Positions 1 through 7,620 of a stretch of DNA of 33,408 nucleotides are shown piece by piece. The notes below the pieces were generated by a model. That model was not told where the DNA came from. It saw only the letters and a program-made list of their open reading frames with translations, and searched no databases. A program made the translations under genes and the position numbers. The number at the start of each line of letters is the position of its first letter. Positions within the stretch are counted from its first letter, which is position 1. This DNA is from Actinomycetota bacterium (GTDB lineage: Bacteria > Actinomycetota > Actinomycetes > Nanopelagicales > Nanopelagicaceae). The stretch covers positions 1 to 33,408 of the forward strand of contig WLIT01000013.1 of the NCBI GenBank assembly GCA_009726125.1. Reading direction: 5' to 3'.

Positions 1-543
1 ACTTCAACTCGCGGTCACTCGATTACATCGATGCAGGCAATTTATGTTCCTGCAGATGACATCACCGACCCAGCGCCACACACAACATTCGCCCACTTGG
101 ATGCAACAACAGTGTTGTCTCGTCCAATTTCCGAACTTGGTATCTATCCTGCGGTAGATCCACTCGACTCAACATCACGTATTTTGGATCCACGTTACAT
201 CGGTGAGCACCACTTCCGTGTTGCAAACCGGGTAAAGCAAATCCTTCAGCGTTACAAGGATCTACAAGACATCATTGCAATTCTTGGTATCGATGAATTG
301 TCTGAAGAGGATCGCATTCTTGTTGGACGTGCCCGTCGTATCCAGCGCTTCTTGTCACAGAACACATTCGTGGCAAAAGTTTTCACTGGTCTTGATGGTT
401 CATTCGTTCCACTAACAGAAACAATCTCAGCATTCGAAGCACTTGCAGATGGAAAGTATGATCACGTTCCAGAACAAGCGTTCTTCATGTGCGGCGGCTT
501 GGAAGATGTTGAAAAGCGCGCAGCAGAATTGGCAAAGGCATAA
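1..543 (+). CDS. atpD: F1 ATP synthase subunit beta, C-terminal part (5' truncated by window edge)
   Basis: This is the C-terminal third or so of the catalytic beta subunit of the F1Fo ATP synthase, which makes ATP from ADP and phosphate at the cytoplasmic face of the membrane. The reading frame is open from base 1, before the first in-window ATG at 31, so the gene begins upstream of the window. Family signatures are clear: [45 protein letters not shown] (the segment around the adenine-binding region) and the C-terminal helical region with DELSEEDR and RRIQRFLSQ. The stop is TAA at 541-543. atpC follows after 6 bases, so the two are co-transcribed as the end of the atp operon. Identity is certain; only the N-terminus is missing. 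Confidence 0.98.
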   Translation, partial: TSTRGHSITSMQAIYVPADDITDPAPHTTFAHLDATTVLSRPISELGIYPAVDPLDSTSRILDPRYIGEHHFRVANRVKQILQRYKDLQDIIAILGIDELSEEDRILVGRARRIQRFLSQNTFVAKVFTGLDGSFVPLTETISAFEALADGKYDHVPEQAFFMCGGLEDVEKRAAELAKA

Positions 544-549
544 TCCCAA

Positions 550-807
550 ATGTCTGCAAACTTAACTGTTGAAGTAGTATCTCCGGAGAAGCGGGTCTGG
601 TCTGGCGAGGCGAAGATGATTTCGGCTCGCACACTAGAAGGTGACATCGGCGTATTGCCAGGTCACGCACCGCTTCTTGGAGTTCTAGTTGATGGTCAAG
701 TAAGTATAAAAGTTGCTGATGGCACAACTCAGGAATTTAATATTCACGGGGGGTTTATCTCTGTCTCAAATAACCGAGTATCAATTCTCGGTGAATCAGC
801 TGATTAG
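550..807 (+). CDS. atpC: F1 ATP synthase subunit epsilon, short form lacking the C-terminal domain
   Basis: Epsilon is part of the central rotor stalk joining F1 to the c-ring. The 85 residues correspond to the N-terminal beta-sandwich domain: LTVEVVSPEKRVWSGEAKMISARTLEGDIGVLPGHAPLL is the conserved segment, followed by GGFISVSNNRVSIL. Most bacterial epsilons are about 120-140 residues and end in a two-helix domain that inhibits ATP hydrolysis. Here the protein stops after the beta-sandwich, and the convergent murA gene begins its 3' end 8 bases later, so there is no room for the missing domain or for a simple frameshifted continuation. ATG at 550 lies 6 bases after the atpD stop, consistent with translational coupling. 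Identity is secure; loss of epsilon-mediated inhibition is inferred. Confidence 0.95.
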   Translation: MSANLTVEVVSPEKRVWSGEAKMISARTLEGDIGVLPGHAPLLGVLVDGQVSIKVADGTTQEFNIHGGFISVSNNRVSILGESAD

Positions 808-815
808 AAAATAAT

Positions 816-2087
816 TTAGATGTGGCGCGAAACTTTTGCGCCAAGTGATTGCAGCGCTTCAACAAATCCTGGATAACCACGATCAACGTGGAAGGCATCC
901 TCAACCGTTGTAATTCCTTCGCTTACAAGCCCAGCAAGGACAAGCCCTGCACCCGCACGAATATCGGTTGCGGCCACGGGCGCACCAGATAGCTGGTATT
1001 TACCTGCAATAGATGCGTGGTGGCCATCAACATGGATATCTGCTCCAAGTCGTTGTAGTTCACTCACGAACATGAACCGACCTTCGAAAACATTTTCGGT
1101 CACGATGGAATTTCCTTCAGCGATGGAATTCATTGTAATAACAAATGGTTGTAGGTCTGTTGGGAATCCTGGGTAGGGAAGTGTTGCGATATCTATAGCA
1201 ACCGGACGTTTATCCATTCGTACTCGGAAACCATCTACTGTAGTTGTAATAACTGCGCCAGCGGCAACCAATTTATCTAGCGGAACTTCTAAGTGTTCTG
1301 GCCGTCCACCATGAATTGTTATGTCACCTTGAGTCATGACAGCCGCAAAGGCCCAAGTACCAGCAACGATGCGATCTGAAAGCGTTGCATGTGTTGTTGG
1401 TTTCAACTCTTTAACACCAGTAATTGTTATGACTGGCGTACCAAGTCCTTCAATCTTTGCACCCATTGCAATTAAGAATTCACCAAGATCTACAACATCG
1501 GGCTCTCTAGCCGCGTTATCGATTGTTGTGACACCCTTAGCAAGAACAGCAGCAGTCATGATGTTTTCGGTAGCACCAACACTTGGAAAATCAAGTGAGA
1601 TTGCCGCTCCTGTTAATCCATTAGGGGCGGTCGCAATAACATAGCCATGTTCAGAGTGAGCTTCGGCTCCAAGATCAATCAAACCTTTGATGTGGAAATC
1701 AATTCCACGAGAACCAATTGCATCACCACCGGGGAGTGCGACTTCAACTTCACCGACGCGAGTTACAAGTGGACCTAAAACATTTATGGATGCTCGCATC
1801 TTGCGAACTAAATCGTAATCTGCGCGATGGCCTGGCACTTCTGGAACAAGTATTTTCATTCTGAGTGTTGCTCTGCCATAAGAACACTTGCAACCAAGGC
1901 GAGTTAGTAGTTCTTCCATAATATGGACATCAGCAATATCAGGAACATTTTCAATTGTTGTTTCGCCAACCGCAAGCAGAGATGCTGCCATTAACTTGAG
2001 GGCGGAATTCTTTGCGCCATAGACCGTAACTTCACCGGCAAGTCGGGTGCCGCCGACAATTTGGAAATATTCATTAGTATTTTCCAT
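816..2087 (-). CDS. murA: UDP-N-acetylglucosamine 1-carboxyvinyltransferase (MurA), fosfomycin-insensitive type
   Basis: MurA transfers enolpyruvate from PEP to UDP-GlcNAc, the first committed step of peptidoglycan synthesis, in the cytoplasm. The 423-residue product matches the family length (about 420). It has the inverse alpha/beta-barrel repeats, the substrate-binding KN pair (K26-N27 in [10 protein letters not shown]), the LGPLVTR segment and the active-site loop. At the loop the usual catalytic Cys is Asp: [11 protein letters not shown]122, codon at 1722-1724. The same Cys-to-Asp change is known in mycobacteria and Chlamydia and removes the residue fosfomycin alkylates. The frame is open upstream to 2324, but that would run into the divergent adenosyltransferase gene. 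ATG at 2087 has an excellent Shine-Dalgarno and starts the conserved sequence. The gene is convergent with atpC. Mycobacteria also keep murA near atpC and beside this adenosyltransferase. Confidence 0.97.
   Translation of the reverse strand: MENTNEYFQIVGGTRLAGEVTVYGAKNSALKLMAASLLAVGETTIENVPDIADVHIMEELLTRLGCKCSYGRATLRMKILVPEVPGHRADYDLVRKMRASINVLGPLVTRVGEVEVALPGGDAIGSRGIDFHIKGLIDLGAEAHSEHGYVIATAPNGLTGAAISLDFPSVGATENIMTAAVLAKGVTTIDNAAREPDVVDLGEFLIAMGAKIEGLGTPVITITGVKELKPTTHATLSDRIVAGTWAFAAVMTQGDITIHGGRPEHLEVPLDKLVAAGAVITTTVDGFRVRMDKRPVAIDIATLPYPGFPTDLQPFVITMNSIAEGNSIVTENVFEGRFMFVSELQRLGADIHVDGHHASIAGKYQLSGAPVAATDIRAGAGLVLAGLVSEGITTVEDAFHVDRGYPGFVEALQSLGAKVSRHI
823..843. terminator. Possible bidirectional terminator hairpin between atpC and murA
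   Basis: TGGCGC (823-828) and GCGCCA (838-843) form a GC-rich stem, extendable by a G-T and an A-T pair to 8 bp with a 5-base loop. It lies inside the last codons of murA and 15 bases after the atpC stop. On the minus strand it is followed by a T-rich stretch that includes ATTATTTTC just past the murA stop. On the plus strand no T-tract follows. It may end both convergent transcripts, but part of the stem is constrained by coding for murA, so this is only a candidate. Confidence 0.4.
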
Positions 2088-2090
2088 AGC

Positions 2091-2100
2091 GATCACCTCC
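2091..2100 (-). promoter_or_regulatory. Strong ribosome binding site of murA
   Basis: Read on the minus strand this is GGAGGTGATC, a near-complete match to the anti-Shine-Dalgarno of 16S rRNA, with 8 bases between GGAGG and the ATG at 2087. It fixes the murA start there and rules out the longer frame up to 2324. It is the strongest Shine-Dalgarno I see in the window and contrasts with the divergent gene at 2153, which has none. Confidence 0.85.
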
Positions 2101-2140
2101 GGCTTCCTAGTTTCGAGTGGTCTAATCGTAGTGAGTGAAT

Positions 2141-2152
2141 TAGGCTCACCCC
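2141..2152 (+). promoter_or_regulatory. Predicted leaderless promoter of the adenosyltransferase gene (-10 TAGGCT)
   Basis: TAGGCT at 2141-2146 is followed by exactly six bases (CACCCC) and then ATG at 2153. A sigma-70-type -10 here would start transcription at or next to the A of the ATG, giving an mRNA without a 5' leader. No Shine-Dalgarno is visible. The -35 position (2118-2123, TGGTCT) matches poorly. The same spacing recurs at seven other genes in the window. Confidence 0.55.
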
Positions 2153-2728
2153 ATGGTAAATCTAACGCGAATCTATACAAAAACTGGTGACGATGGCACA
2201 ACCTCACTTGGGGATATGAGCCGAACTTCAAAGAATGATCCGCGGTTAGAGGCTTATGCAACCGTGGATGAAGCAAACTCATCAATTGGCGTCGTTCTGG
2301 CACTTGGTCAGATTGCAGACCCACAAATTGTTAAGTTATTAATCCGCATTCAAAATGATTTATTTGATGTTGGTGCTGATCTATGTACTCCAGTAATTGA
2401 CGAACCAAAGATTCCGCCACTTCGAGTTATCGAATCTCAGATTGTATATTTAGAAGAACAGATAGATCATTACAACTCAAGCCTTGAACCACTGCACAGC
2501 TTCGTTCTTCCTTCAGGAACTCCAGCATCAGCGCTATTGCATGTCGCACGAACTGTTACTCGTCGCGCAGAGCGAAGCGTTTGGCATGCGATTCACCAAT
2601 TCGGAGGCGGCGTTAACTCACTCACTGCTAAGTATTTGAATCGTCTTTCAGACTTACTCTTTGTACTTGCTCGCCATGAAAATAAGAGCGAAGGCGATGT
2701 TCTATGGGTTCCGGGAGCTAATCGCTAA
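2153..2728 (+). CDS. Cob(I)alamin adenosyltransferase, PduO type
   Basis: This enzyme transfers the 5'-deoxyadenosyl group of ATP to cob(I)alamin to make adenosylcobalamin. The 191-residue protein has the PduO-family signatures in order: the ATP-binding TKTGDDGTT (residues 9-17), the N-terminal [15 protein letters not shown], the helix [15 protein letters not shown] (131-145) and [14 protein letters not shown] (161-174). Length is normal. Mycobacteria carry a homologue divergent from murA, and that arrangement is kept here. The gene appears to be a single unit with a predicted leaderless start. Its TAA overlaps the TAG of the convergent secreted-protein gene in a shared CTAA (2725-2728). PduO-type rather than CobA/BtuR-type or EutT-type is clear from the motifs. 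Confidence 0.95.
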   Translation: MVNLTRIYTKTGDDGTTSLGDMSRTSKNDPRLEAYATVDEANSSIGVVLALGQIADPQIVKLLIRIQNDLFDVGADLCTPVIDEPKIPPLRVIESQIVYLEEQIDHYNSSLEPLHSFVLPSGTPASALLHVARTVTRRAERSVWHAIHQFGGGVNSLTAKYLNRLSDLLFVLARHENKSEGDVLWVPGANR

Positions 2729-3357
2729 CTTCTATTTGGAGTTATTGTGTAGGTATTGCTTGGAATTTTCCCTGTCGGTATTCCAATTCGACAGTTTGCC
2801 GTGTAAGCGCCAATTCCTAAACCATCAGCAATTGGTTCTTCACTTGTTAGTAAAATAGCTTTAATCGTCTTCGCCTTGGACCCAGAAACTAGCGTTATTA
2901 ATGAACCTAGTATTACTCGTTCAGTTGAGTTATTTGGATCGATACCAAGAACATTTGAATTAATTTCCCACCAATCACATCCGGTTTCAGATCCGACGAA
3001 GATGCCAAGACAGGCGACTTTGTGGCAATAGGCAATTAAGTTCTTCTGAATATATTTATTTTCAGTACCCGCGATTAGGAGCTCTTTCGGGGTTGCGGTC
3101 TTTGCATAAAGCTCGCCCTTCTTTTCAAAGCCGCCCGGCGGCCATTTAAGTGGTTTCTTCTCCGGTAGTTTCTTCTTTCGTTTTACAACAGTCTTCTTTA
3201 CGATAGGTTTTTTAATAATGGGTTTTTTGGTCGCCGGCGTTTTCACTACCTTGGCTTTAGTAACTGATGGTTTAGGAGTTGGCTTACTAGTTGCCGCATA
3301 GGCTTGCGTCGGGATAAGAAGTGAGGTGGCAAGAAAAAGGGCTAGCAATTTCTTCAC
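2725..3357 (-). CDS. Secreted lysine/proline-rich protein of unknown function
   Basis: I do not recognise the family. The 210-residue product begins with a classical signal peptide (MKKLLALFLATSLL, likely cleavage after AYA at about residue 21). Residues 24-72 form a very basic, low-complexity linker of Lys, Pro, Thr and Val with repeated KKP and KPxxKK units. Residues 75-210 look like a folded domain with four cysteines (C111, C116, C127, C189) that could form disulfides outside the cell; CDWWEINSNVLGID is a notable segment. The basic linker could bind anionic wall polymers, membranes or DNA, but that is speculation. Its ATG overlaps the stop of the upstream ABC permease in ATGA (3354-3357), so it is translated with the exporter and may be functionally tied to it. 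Confidence 0.8.
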   Translation of the reverse strand: MKKLLALFLATSLLIPTQAYAATSKPTPKPSVTKAKVVKTPATKKPIIKKPIVKKTVVKRKKKLPEKKPLKWPPGGFEKKGELYAKTATPKELLIAGTENKYIQKNLIAYCHKVACLGIFVGSETGCDWWEINSNVLGIDPNNSTERVILGSLITLVSGSKAKTIKAILLTSEEPIADGLGIGAYTANCRIGIPTGKIPSNTYTITPNRS

Positions 3358-4142
3358 TTTTCAGACCACTTAAATGTCTTTAGAGCCAGGATTGTTCCAA
3401 GAACTGTCCAGAGAAGCAGAACGATTGCAATCTGTGGGATTTCCCAACTCTTTGCAACTTCTTGGGTAGCAAAACTTTCGGGCAGAAATACTGAACGCAT
3501 TCCTTGGGTGAGCCACTTAAGCGGAAAGAGTGCAGCGAATTGTTGCATCCACTGTGGAAGAGTTGAGAATACAAAGAAGACACCACTAAAAAATTGCAGA
3601 ATAATAACAATCGGTGAGACAACGGCAGAGGCTCCTCGACCATTCTTTGGAATAGCAGAAAATGCGATTCCAAGAATTGTGGAACAGATACTGCCAAGAA
3701 GTATTAACCAGATAAAACGAAGCCATCGCTCTGTCGTGTTTGGGAGGTCCAGACCAAAGAGCGCTGCACCGAAGCCCATAAGTGCGCCTACTTGAACAAT
3801 CATTGCAACAAAAACTAATACCGCTTTCCCAATAAAGTATGAAATTGGTGAGATTGGTGTTCCGCGAAGTCGTTTTAAAGTTCCAAAATCTCTCTCAAGT
3901 GGAATCATTATTGCGAGTTGCTGGAATCCAGTATTAACAAGACCAGATGCGATCATGCCGGCGACAAAGTATTGACTAAATGTTACACCTGGTGCGAGAT
4001 CACCTTTAAATACTGAACCAAAGATGAATAACAACATCACTGGAAAGAGGAGAGTGAAAACTACAGACTCGCGTTGGCGCATAAATTGTTTTATTTCTAA
4101 ACCACCGCGTAGGAACCCAACCTTTATTATGTTTGGTCTCAT
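3354..4142 (-). CDS. ABC-2 type transporter permease (DrrB-like)
   Basis: This is the integral membrane half of an ABC exporter. The 262-residue protein has a cytoplasmic N-terminus (FLRGGLEIKQFMRQRESVVFTLLFPVMLLFIFGSVF) leading into the first membrane helix, then about six hydrophobic segments, including SYFIGKAVLVFVAMIVQVGALMGFGAALFG and the pair around SPIVIILQFFSGVFFVFSTLPQWM, which is typical of ABC-2 permeases. Length is normal. It overlaps the ATPase gene by 4 bases at its start (ATGA, 4139-4142) and the secreted-protein gene by 4 bases at its end, so the three are one operon. Daunorubicin-type and lipid or polymer exporters share this architecture; the cargo cannot be read from the sequence. 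Confidence 0.9.
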   Translation of the reverse strand: MRPNIIKVGFLRGGLEIKQFMRQRESVVFTLLFPVMLLFIFGSVFKGDLAPGVTFSQYFVAGMIASGLVNTGFQQLAIMIPLERDFGTLKRLRGTPISPISYFIGKAVLVFVAMIVQVGALMGFGAALFGLDLPNTTERWLRFIWLILLGSICSTILGIAFSAIPKNGRGASAVVSPIVIILQFFSGVFFVFSTLPQWMQQFAALFPLKWLTQGMRSVFLPESFATQEVAKSWEIPQIAIVLLLWTVLGTILALKTFKWSEK

Positions 4143-5017
4143 AATTGGCCAATCATCTTCAAGTAAATATCTTCAAGAGATGGTCTAATAACGGTTAGCT
4201 CTGGAACTTCGCCACCAAATTTTGTTGAAAGTTTTGCAACCTCCGCTGCTGGAAAGTCACTTTCAATCTCTTGCTTTGCACCATTCTCAAGCCAACTAAT
4301 TCGAGCCTTTGCCGTATTTCTGCCACCAAGGCTCTCGGGTGTTGACACCTCAATAATTTTTCCATCAACGATTACGGCTACTCGGTCAGCCAAAGCCTCT
4401 GCTTCATCCAAATAATGGGTTGTGAGAAGGATTGTTCTTCCTTCATCACGCAGGCTCCGTATTAAATCCCAGAAGGCCCGTCTAGCTTCAGGATCAAAAC
4501 CTGTTGTCGGTTCATCCAGAAAAAGAATCTCTGGATTACCAATGATTCCGAGCGCAACATCTAGCCGTCTTCGTTGTCCACCAGAAAGGGTTTGAATTCT
4601 GGCGTCTCTCTTCTCATCCAAACCAACATCGTGAATTACCGAATCTGGATCACGGGGGTTGGAGTAGTAATTTGCAAAATGGTTAATAGTTTCGGATACC
4701 GATAAATCTTGGGCGTCATTAGTTGACTGTAAAACTATTCCAATACGATTTCGCCAAGCCCAACTATCGTTTCCCAGTTTTGCAGGATCTTGACCAAGAA
4801 CTTTTACCTCGCCACCATCGCGATCTCGATAGCCTTCAAGAATTTCAACCGTTGTGGTCTTGCCGGCGCCATTTGGGCCAAGGATTGCAAAGATTTCACC
4901 GGACTTAACTTCAAGATCTATGCCAGCGACCGCATCTTTCGAGCCATTGGCTTTCGAGATATATGTCTTTCGAAGGCCTCGAACAGATATTGCTAAACCA
5001 GCTAAGTCACTTACCAC
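4139..5017 (-). CDS. ABC transporter ATP-binding protein (DrrA-like exporter ATPase)
   Basis: This ATPase powers the ABC-2 exporter encoded just downstream. From the start chosen here (292 residues) it has Walker A GPNGAGKTT (about 47-55), a Q-loop in VLQSTNDAQDL, the signature LSGGQRRRL (about 144-152), Walker B ILFLDEPTTGFDP and the H-loop in LLTTHYLDEAEALADR. The C-terminal ~80 residues form the extra domain of DrrA/CcmA-type exporters. The frame is open from an ATG at 5095, but that overlaps the divergent gene starting at 5075 and adds residues unlike the family. I prefer GTG at 5015-5017, giving VVSDLAGLAISVRGLRKTY. Neither candidate has a clear Shine-Dalgarno, so the exact start is uncertain. 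The function as an ATPase is certain. Confidence 0.93.
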   Translation of the reverse strand: MVSDLAGLAISVRGLRKTYISKANGSKDAVAGIDLEVKSGEIFAILGPNGAGKTTTVEILEGYRDRDGGEVKVLGQDPAKLGNDSWAWRNRIGIVLQSTNDAQDLSVSETINHFANYYSNPRDPDSVIHDVGLDEKRDARIQTLSGGQRRRLDVALGIIGNPEILFLDEPTTGFDPEARRAFWDLIRSLRDEGRTILLTTHYLDEAEALADRVAVIVDGKIIEVSTPESLGGRNTAKARISWLENGAKQEIESDFPAAEVAKLSTKFGGEVPELTVIRPSLEDIYLKMIGQL

Positions 5018-5074
5018 GTCGGTATCTTGCCCTAAAAGTTGGGAATATCGGAATGGTCGCGAGAGAATAAGCCT

Positions 5075-5401
5075 GTGAGTCCGCGCAGAAACCATCCGAA
5101 AAGGTCCCAGAAACGGGCGCCTGATAGTGATGAAGAGCGCGATATTTCATTGTCATCGGGTGAGATGATTGAAGAGCACTCAGAGGGAATTTATCGAGTT
5201 CGCAGAATTACCGGTTCAACTTCCACAAAACCATATCGCTGTCCAGGTTGTGATCAATTAATTCCAACAGCAACACCACATACAGTTGCTTGGTTGGAAG
5301 AAGATGTGGAATCACGCAGACACTGGCACACAATTTGTTGGACCAAGCGAAATGATCGCAAACCTAGAACACTTAGATCTAAGGGCGCACCGCGTTACTA
5401 A
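5075..5401 (+). CDS. Conserved actinobacterial zinc-binding-type protein
   Basis: The 108-residue product starts with a basic tail (VSPRRNHPKRSQKR) and ends with a compact Cys/His domain: C56-x2-C59 in YRCPGCDQ, H69 in TPHTVAW, and H83, H85, C88 in RRHWHTICW. This spacing looks like a single zinc site. Similar short proteins occur in many Actinobacteria, often labelled 'ATP/GTP-binding' without a P-loop; I see no Walker motif here either. Function is unknown; the basic tail plus zinc knuckle could suit nucleic-acid or ribosome binding (inference). GTG at 5075 is preferred over ATG at 5039 because the SPRRN start is how I recall homologues beginning. It is divergent from the ABC exporter operon. 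Confidence 0.8.
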   Translation: MSPRRNHPKRSQKRAPDSDEERDISLSSGEMIEEHSEGIYRVRRITGSTSTKPYRCPGCDQLIPTATPHTVAWLEEDVESRRHWHTICWTKRNDRKPRTLRSKGAPRY

Positions 5402-5408
5402 TGTATTC

Positions 5409-6887
5409 TTAACCAATTCCTTTTGAGTGTAACGTCTTAATTGCAAATTTAATAAACTTATCTGCGAATTTAGTGCGGCCAAAGGTTGTGAAGACGATTG
5501 GAATATTGAATATAGTTTTTACAACAGTTCTTGGGTAGGTAAATTCCATTAAACCCTCAGGCCCATGAATTCGACCATACCCGCTATCTTTCACACCGCC
5601 AAATGGTACGGATGCGATAGCCGCGAAGGCAATGACTGAATTAACTGAAACCATTCCGCACTGCAATTGAGATGCAATCTTCTCGCCATTTCGCTTCGAC
5701 CAAACAGAGGCGGCAAGTCCATATCGAGTTGCATTTGCCAAGGCAATAGCCTCAGCGATATCAACAGTCCGATTGATTACGAGAGTTGGCCCGAAAGTTT
5801 CTTCAGTCACTGCAGTTGAATTTTCTGGAACATCCAACATAATGACTGGTTCAACATATGGCGCCTTTACAGAATCAACACCCCCGATTGCAAACTTTGC
5901 TCCCTTTGCCGCGGCGTCATCAATATGACTTTGAATGACCTTTAATTGTGAGGGCGCTGTTGCCGGTCCATAATTAGCATCTTCACCGGGATGAATCTGC
6001 TTAGCAAGCTCGGTTATTTTTGCAATAAATTTATCTGCTACTTCATCAACAACATAAATCCGCTCGGCAGCGATACAAGTTTGGCCAGCGTTAGACATTG
6101 CAGACCAGAGCGAATATTCGGCTGCGCGATTTATGTCGGCATCCGCTGCTACCAGTACTGGATCTTTACCTCCGCATTCAAGTACGACTGGAACCATGCG
6201 CTCCGCACAGGCTGCCGCAACTTTCTTCGCGGTACGAGTTGAACCGGTAAATGAGATTTTATCTACAGCGGCTTCAGTAAGTGCCTTGCCGGTATCTGGT
6301 AATCCCGTAACGCAAGTAAAGATATCTGCGAATGGCGCAATATTTGCAAAACTTGTCGCAAGCCAATGGCCAACACCTGGCGTAAATTCACTTGGCTTGA
6401 AGACCACGGTGTTGCCGGCGGCTAGCGCGTATGCAATCGATCCCATCGGCGTGAAAATTGGATAATTCCAAGGTCCAATAACTCCAACAACTCCCATTGG
6501 TACGCGAGTTACATTTGTTTTCATATTGAACATTAATAAACCAGATGGACGGTGTTGCTTTGAGAGAACGCTTTCTGCATGCTTTGCAGCCCAAGCAAGA
6601 TGGCCGAGGGCCAAAGTTGCTTCTAGAGTTGCATCACTTATTGGTTTGCCGGTTTCGGCCCGAACTAATTCGGCAATTTCTTCTACGTTCTTGGTTATAT
6701 CTGCTGCCCACTTTAAAAGAACTTTCCGGCGACCACGAAAGCCAAGCGCCTGCCATGCGACACTGGCTGCACGAGCGCGATTGACTGCGTCATTGACATC
6801 ACTTGCCGAAGTATTTGGATAGCTGGCGAGAACACTTCCATCAACTGGGTTGTAGCTATCAAAAGTGTTCGATGCATAAGTTTCCAT
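5409..6887 (-). CDS. NAD(P)-dependent aldehyde dehydrogenase
   Basis: This cytoplasmic enzyme oxidises an aldehyde to the acid with NAD(P). The 492-residue product is a complete ALDH-superfamily member: GPWNYP with the oxyanion Asn (N141), the cofactor-binding KPSE segment, ISFTGSTRTAKKV, the general base in LECGGKDP (E237), the nucleophile in NAGQTCIAAER (C271) and ETFGPTLVI. A C-terminal tail after MEFTYPRTVV is basic and hydrophobic (KTIFNIPIVFTTFGRTKFADKFIKFAIKTLHSKGIG), resembling the membrane-associating tail of fatty-aldehyde/coniferyl-aldehyde dehydrogenases. It could equally act as a succinate-semialdehyde dehydrogenase with the aminotransferase at 31.8 kb; the substrate is not determined by the sequence. 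It is divergent from the hydrolase gene, only 22 bases away, with overlapping predicted promoters. Confidence 0.92.
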   Translation of the reverse strand: METYASNTFDSYNPVDGSVLASYPNTSASDVNDAVNRARAASVAWQALGFRGRRKVLLKWAADITKNVEEIAELVRAETGKPISDATLEATLALGHLAWAAKHAESVLSKQHRPSGLLMFNMKTNVTRVPMGVVGVIGPWNYPIFTPMGSIAYALAAGNTVVFKPSEFTPGVGHWLATSFANIAPFADIFTCVTGLPDTGKALTEAAVDKISFTGSTRTAKKVAAACAERMVPVVLECGGKDPVLVAADADINRAAEYSLWSAMSNAGQTCIAAERIYVVDEVADKFIAKITELAKQIHPGEDANYGPATAPSQLKVIQSHIDDAAAKGAKFAIGGVDSVKAPYVEPVIMLDVPENSTAVTEETFGPTLVINRTVDIAEAIALANATRYGLAASVWSKRNGEKIASQLQCGMVSVNSVIAFAAIASVPFGGVKDSGYGRIHGPEGLMEFTYPRTVVKTIFNIPIVFTTFGRTKFADKFIKFAIKTLHSKGIG

Positions 6888-6909
6888 GGCTAAAGACTAA
6901 ACTTAATTC
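6888..6909. promoter_or_regulatory. Bidirectional leaderless promoter with overlapping -10 elements
   Basis: This 22-base gap separates two divergent start codons. Plus strand: TAAACT (6898-6903), six bases, then GTG at 6910. Minus strand: TAGTCT (6899-6894), six bases, then ATG at 6887. The two -10 hexamers share bases 6898-6899, so RNA polymerase should not be able to occupy both at once. For the minus-strand promoter TTAACT lies at a 17-base spacing (6922-6917), a 4/6 match to TTGACA. No Shine-Dalgarno fits in the gap for either gene. Confidence 0.55.
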
Positions 6910-7620
6910 GTGCCAGAGTTAATACGCCCAAGTACTGTGTTGCCGGCTAATCGAAAATCAATAACAATTCACACCGCAGATGGCCTGAATTTGATTGGGG
7001 AAGTGGCCACGCCGATCGGTAACCGAATTGGGTCAATTCTCTGTCTGCACCCACTTCCAACAGCTGGTGGAATGATGGACAGTCATATTCTGAAGAAAGC
7101 GGCTAACCGGCTGCCAAATATGTCAGGCATCGAAATTATTCGCTTCAACACTCGTGGTACCTCTTCTGATTCGGGAACTAGCGAGGGAATTTTTGGTGAA
7201 GGCTTAACTGAAAAATATGATGTTGAAGCCGCAATTAATTTTGCTTTCAATCAATTAGGAGTTGAAAAACTCTGGGTCATGGGCTGGTCATTCGGAACAG
7301 ATTTGGCGCTTAAGTATGCAAGAGAAGCAAGAATCAAAGGGTTAATTTTATTGAGCCCACCTCTTCGTACTTCTGGAAATAGTGATCTTGAATTTTGGGC
7401 CAAAGATGGCAGGTCAATTACCGCTTTGATTCCAGAGCACGATGACTATTTAAAGCCAGATGCAGCAGCAATTGCTTTCCAAGTCATTCCACAAATTAAT
7501 TTAATAAACGTCGATGATGCAAAACATTTGTGGGTAGGAGAACCTTCGGTTTATCGAGTGCTTACCGAGATCGCAAAGATTATTGCGCCAGAGAGTTTGC
7601 CTCTACCTACCGAGTACTAA
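6910..7620 (+). CDS. Alpha/beta hydrolase of the COG2945 / dienelactone-hydrolase-like group
   Basis: This is a 236-residue cytoplasmic serine hydrolase of unknown substrate. It shows the alpha/beta fold signatures: the oxyanion region LCLHPLPTAGGMMDS, RFNTRG, the nucleophile elbow GWSFG (S127), an acidic residue in PEHDDY (D178 or D179) and the catalytic His in DDAKHLW (H206). There is no signal peptide or lipobox. The LHPLP-GG-MD-S segment is typical of the short-chain esterase-like proteins grouped in COG2945. GTG at 6910 is the start; it has no Shine-Dalgarno but sits six bases after a TAAACT hexamer. Its TAA overlaps the TAG of the convergent AI-2E transporter gene (7617-7620). It could hydrolyse an ester linked to the neighbouring aldehyde dehydrogenase's substrate, but nothing proves this. 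Confidence 0.85.
   Translation: MPELIRPSTVLPANRKSITIHTADGLNLIGEVATPIGNRIGSILCLHPLPTAGGMMDSHILKKAANRLPNMSGIEIIRFNTRGTSSDSGTSEGIFGEGLTEKYDVEAAINFAFNQLGVEKLWVMGWSFGTDLALKYAREARIKGLILLSPPLRTSGNSDLEFWAKDGRSITALIPEHDDYLKPDAAAIAFQVIPQINLINVDDAKHLWVGEPSVYRVLTEIAKIIAPESLPLPTEY

Noticed and set aside
2088-2324. N-terminal extension of the murA frame by 79 residues.
   Set aside because: The extra residues have no MurA character, overlap the divergent adenosyltransferase gene, and the ATG at 2087 has a near-perfect Shine-Dalgarno.
5018-5095. Longer start (ATG at 5095) for the ABC exporter ATPase.
   Set aside because: It overlaps the divergent zinc-protein start, adds non-conserved residues and has no ribosome site. 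I kept GTG 5017, though this is not certain.
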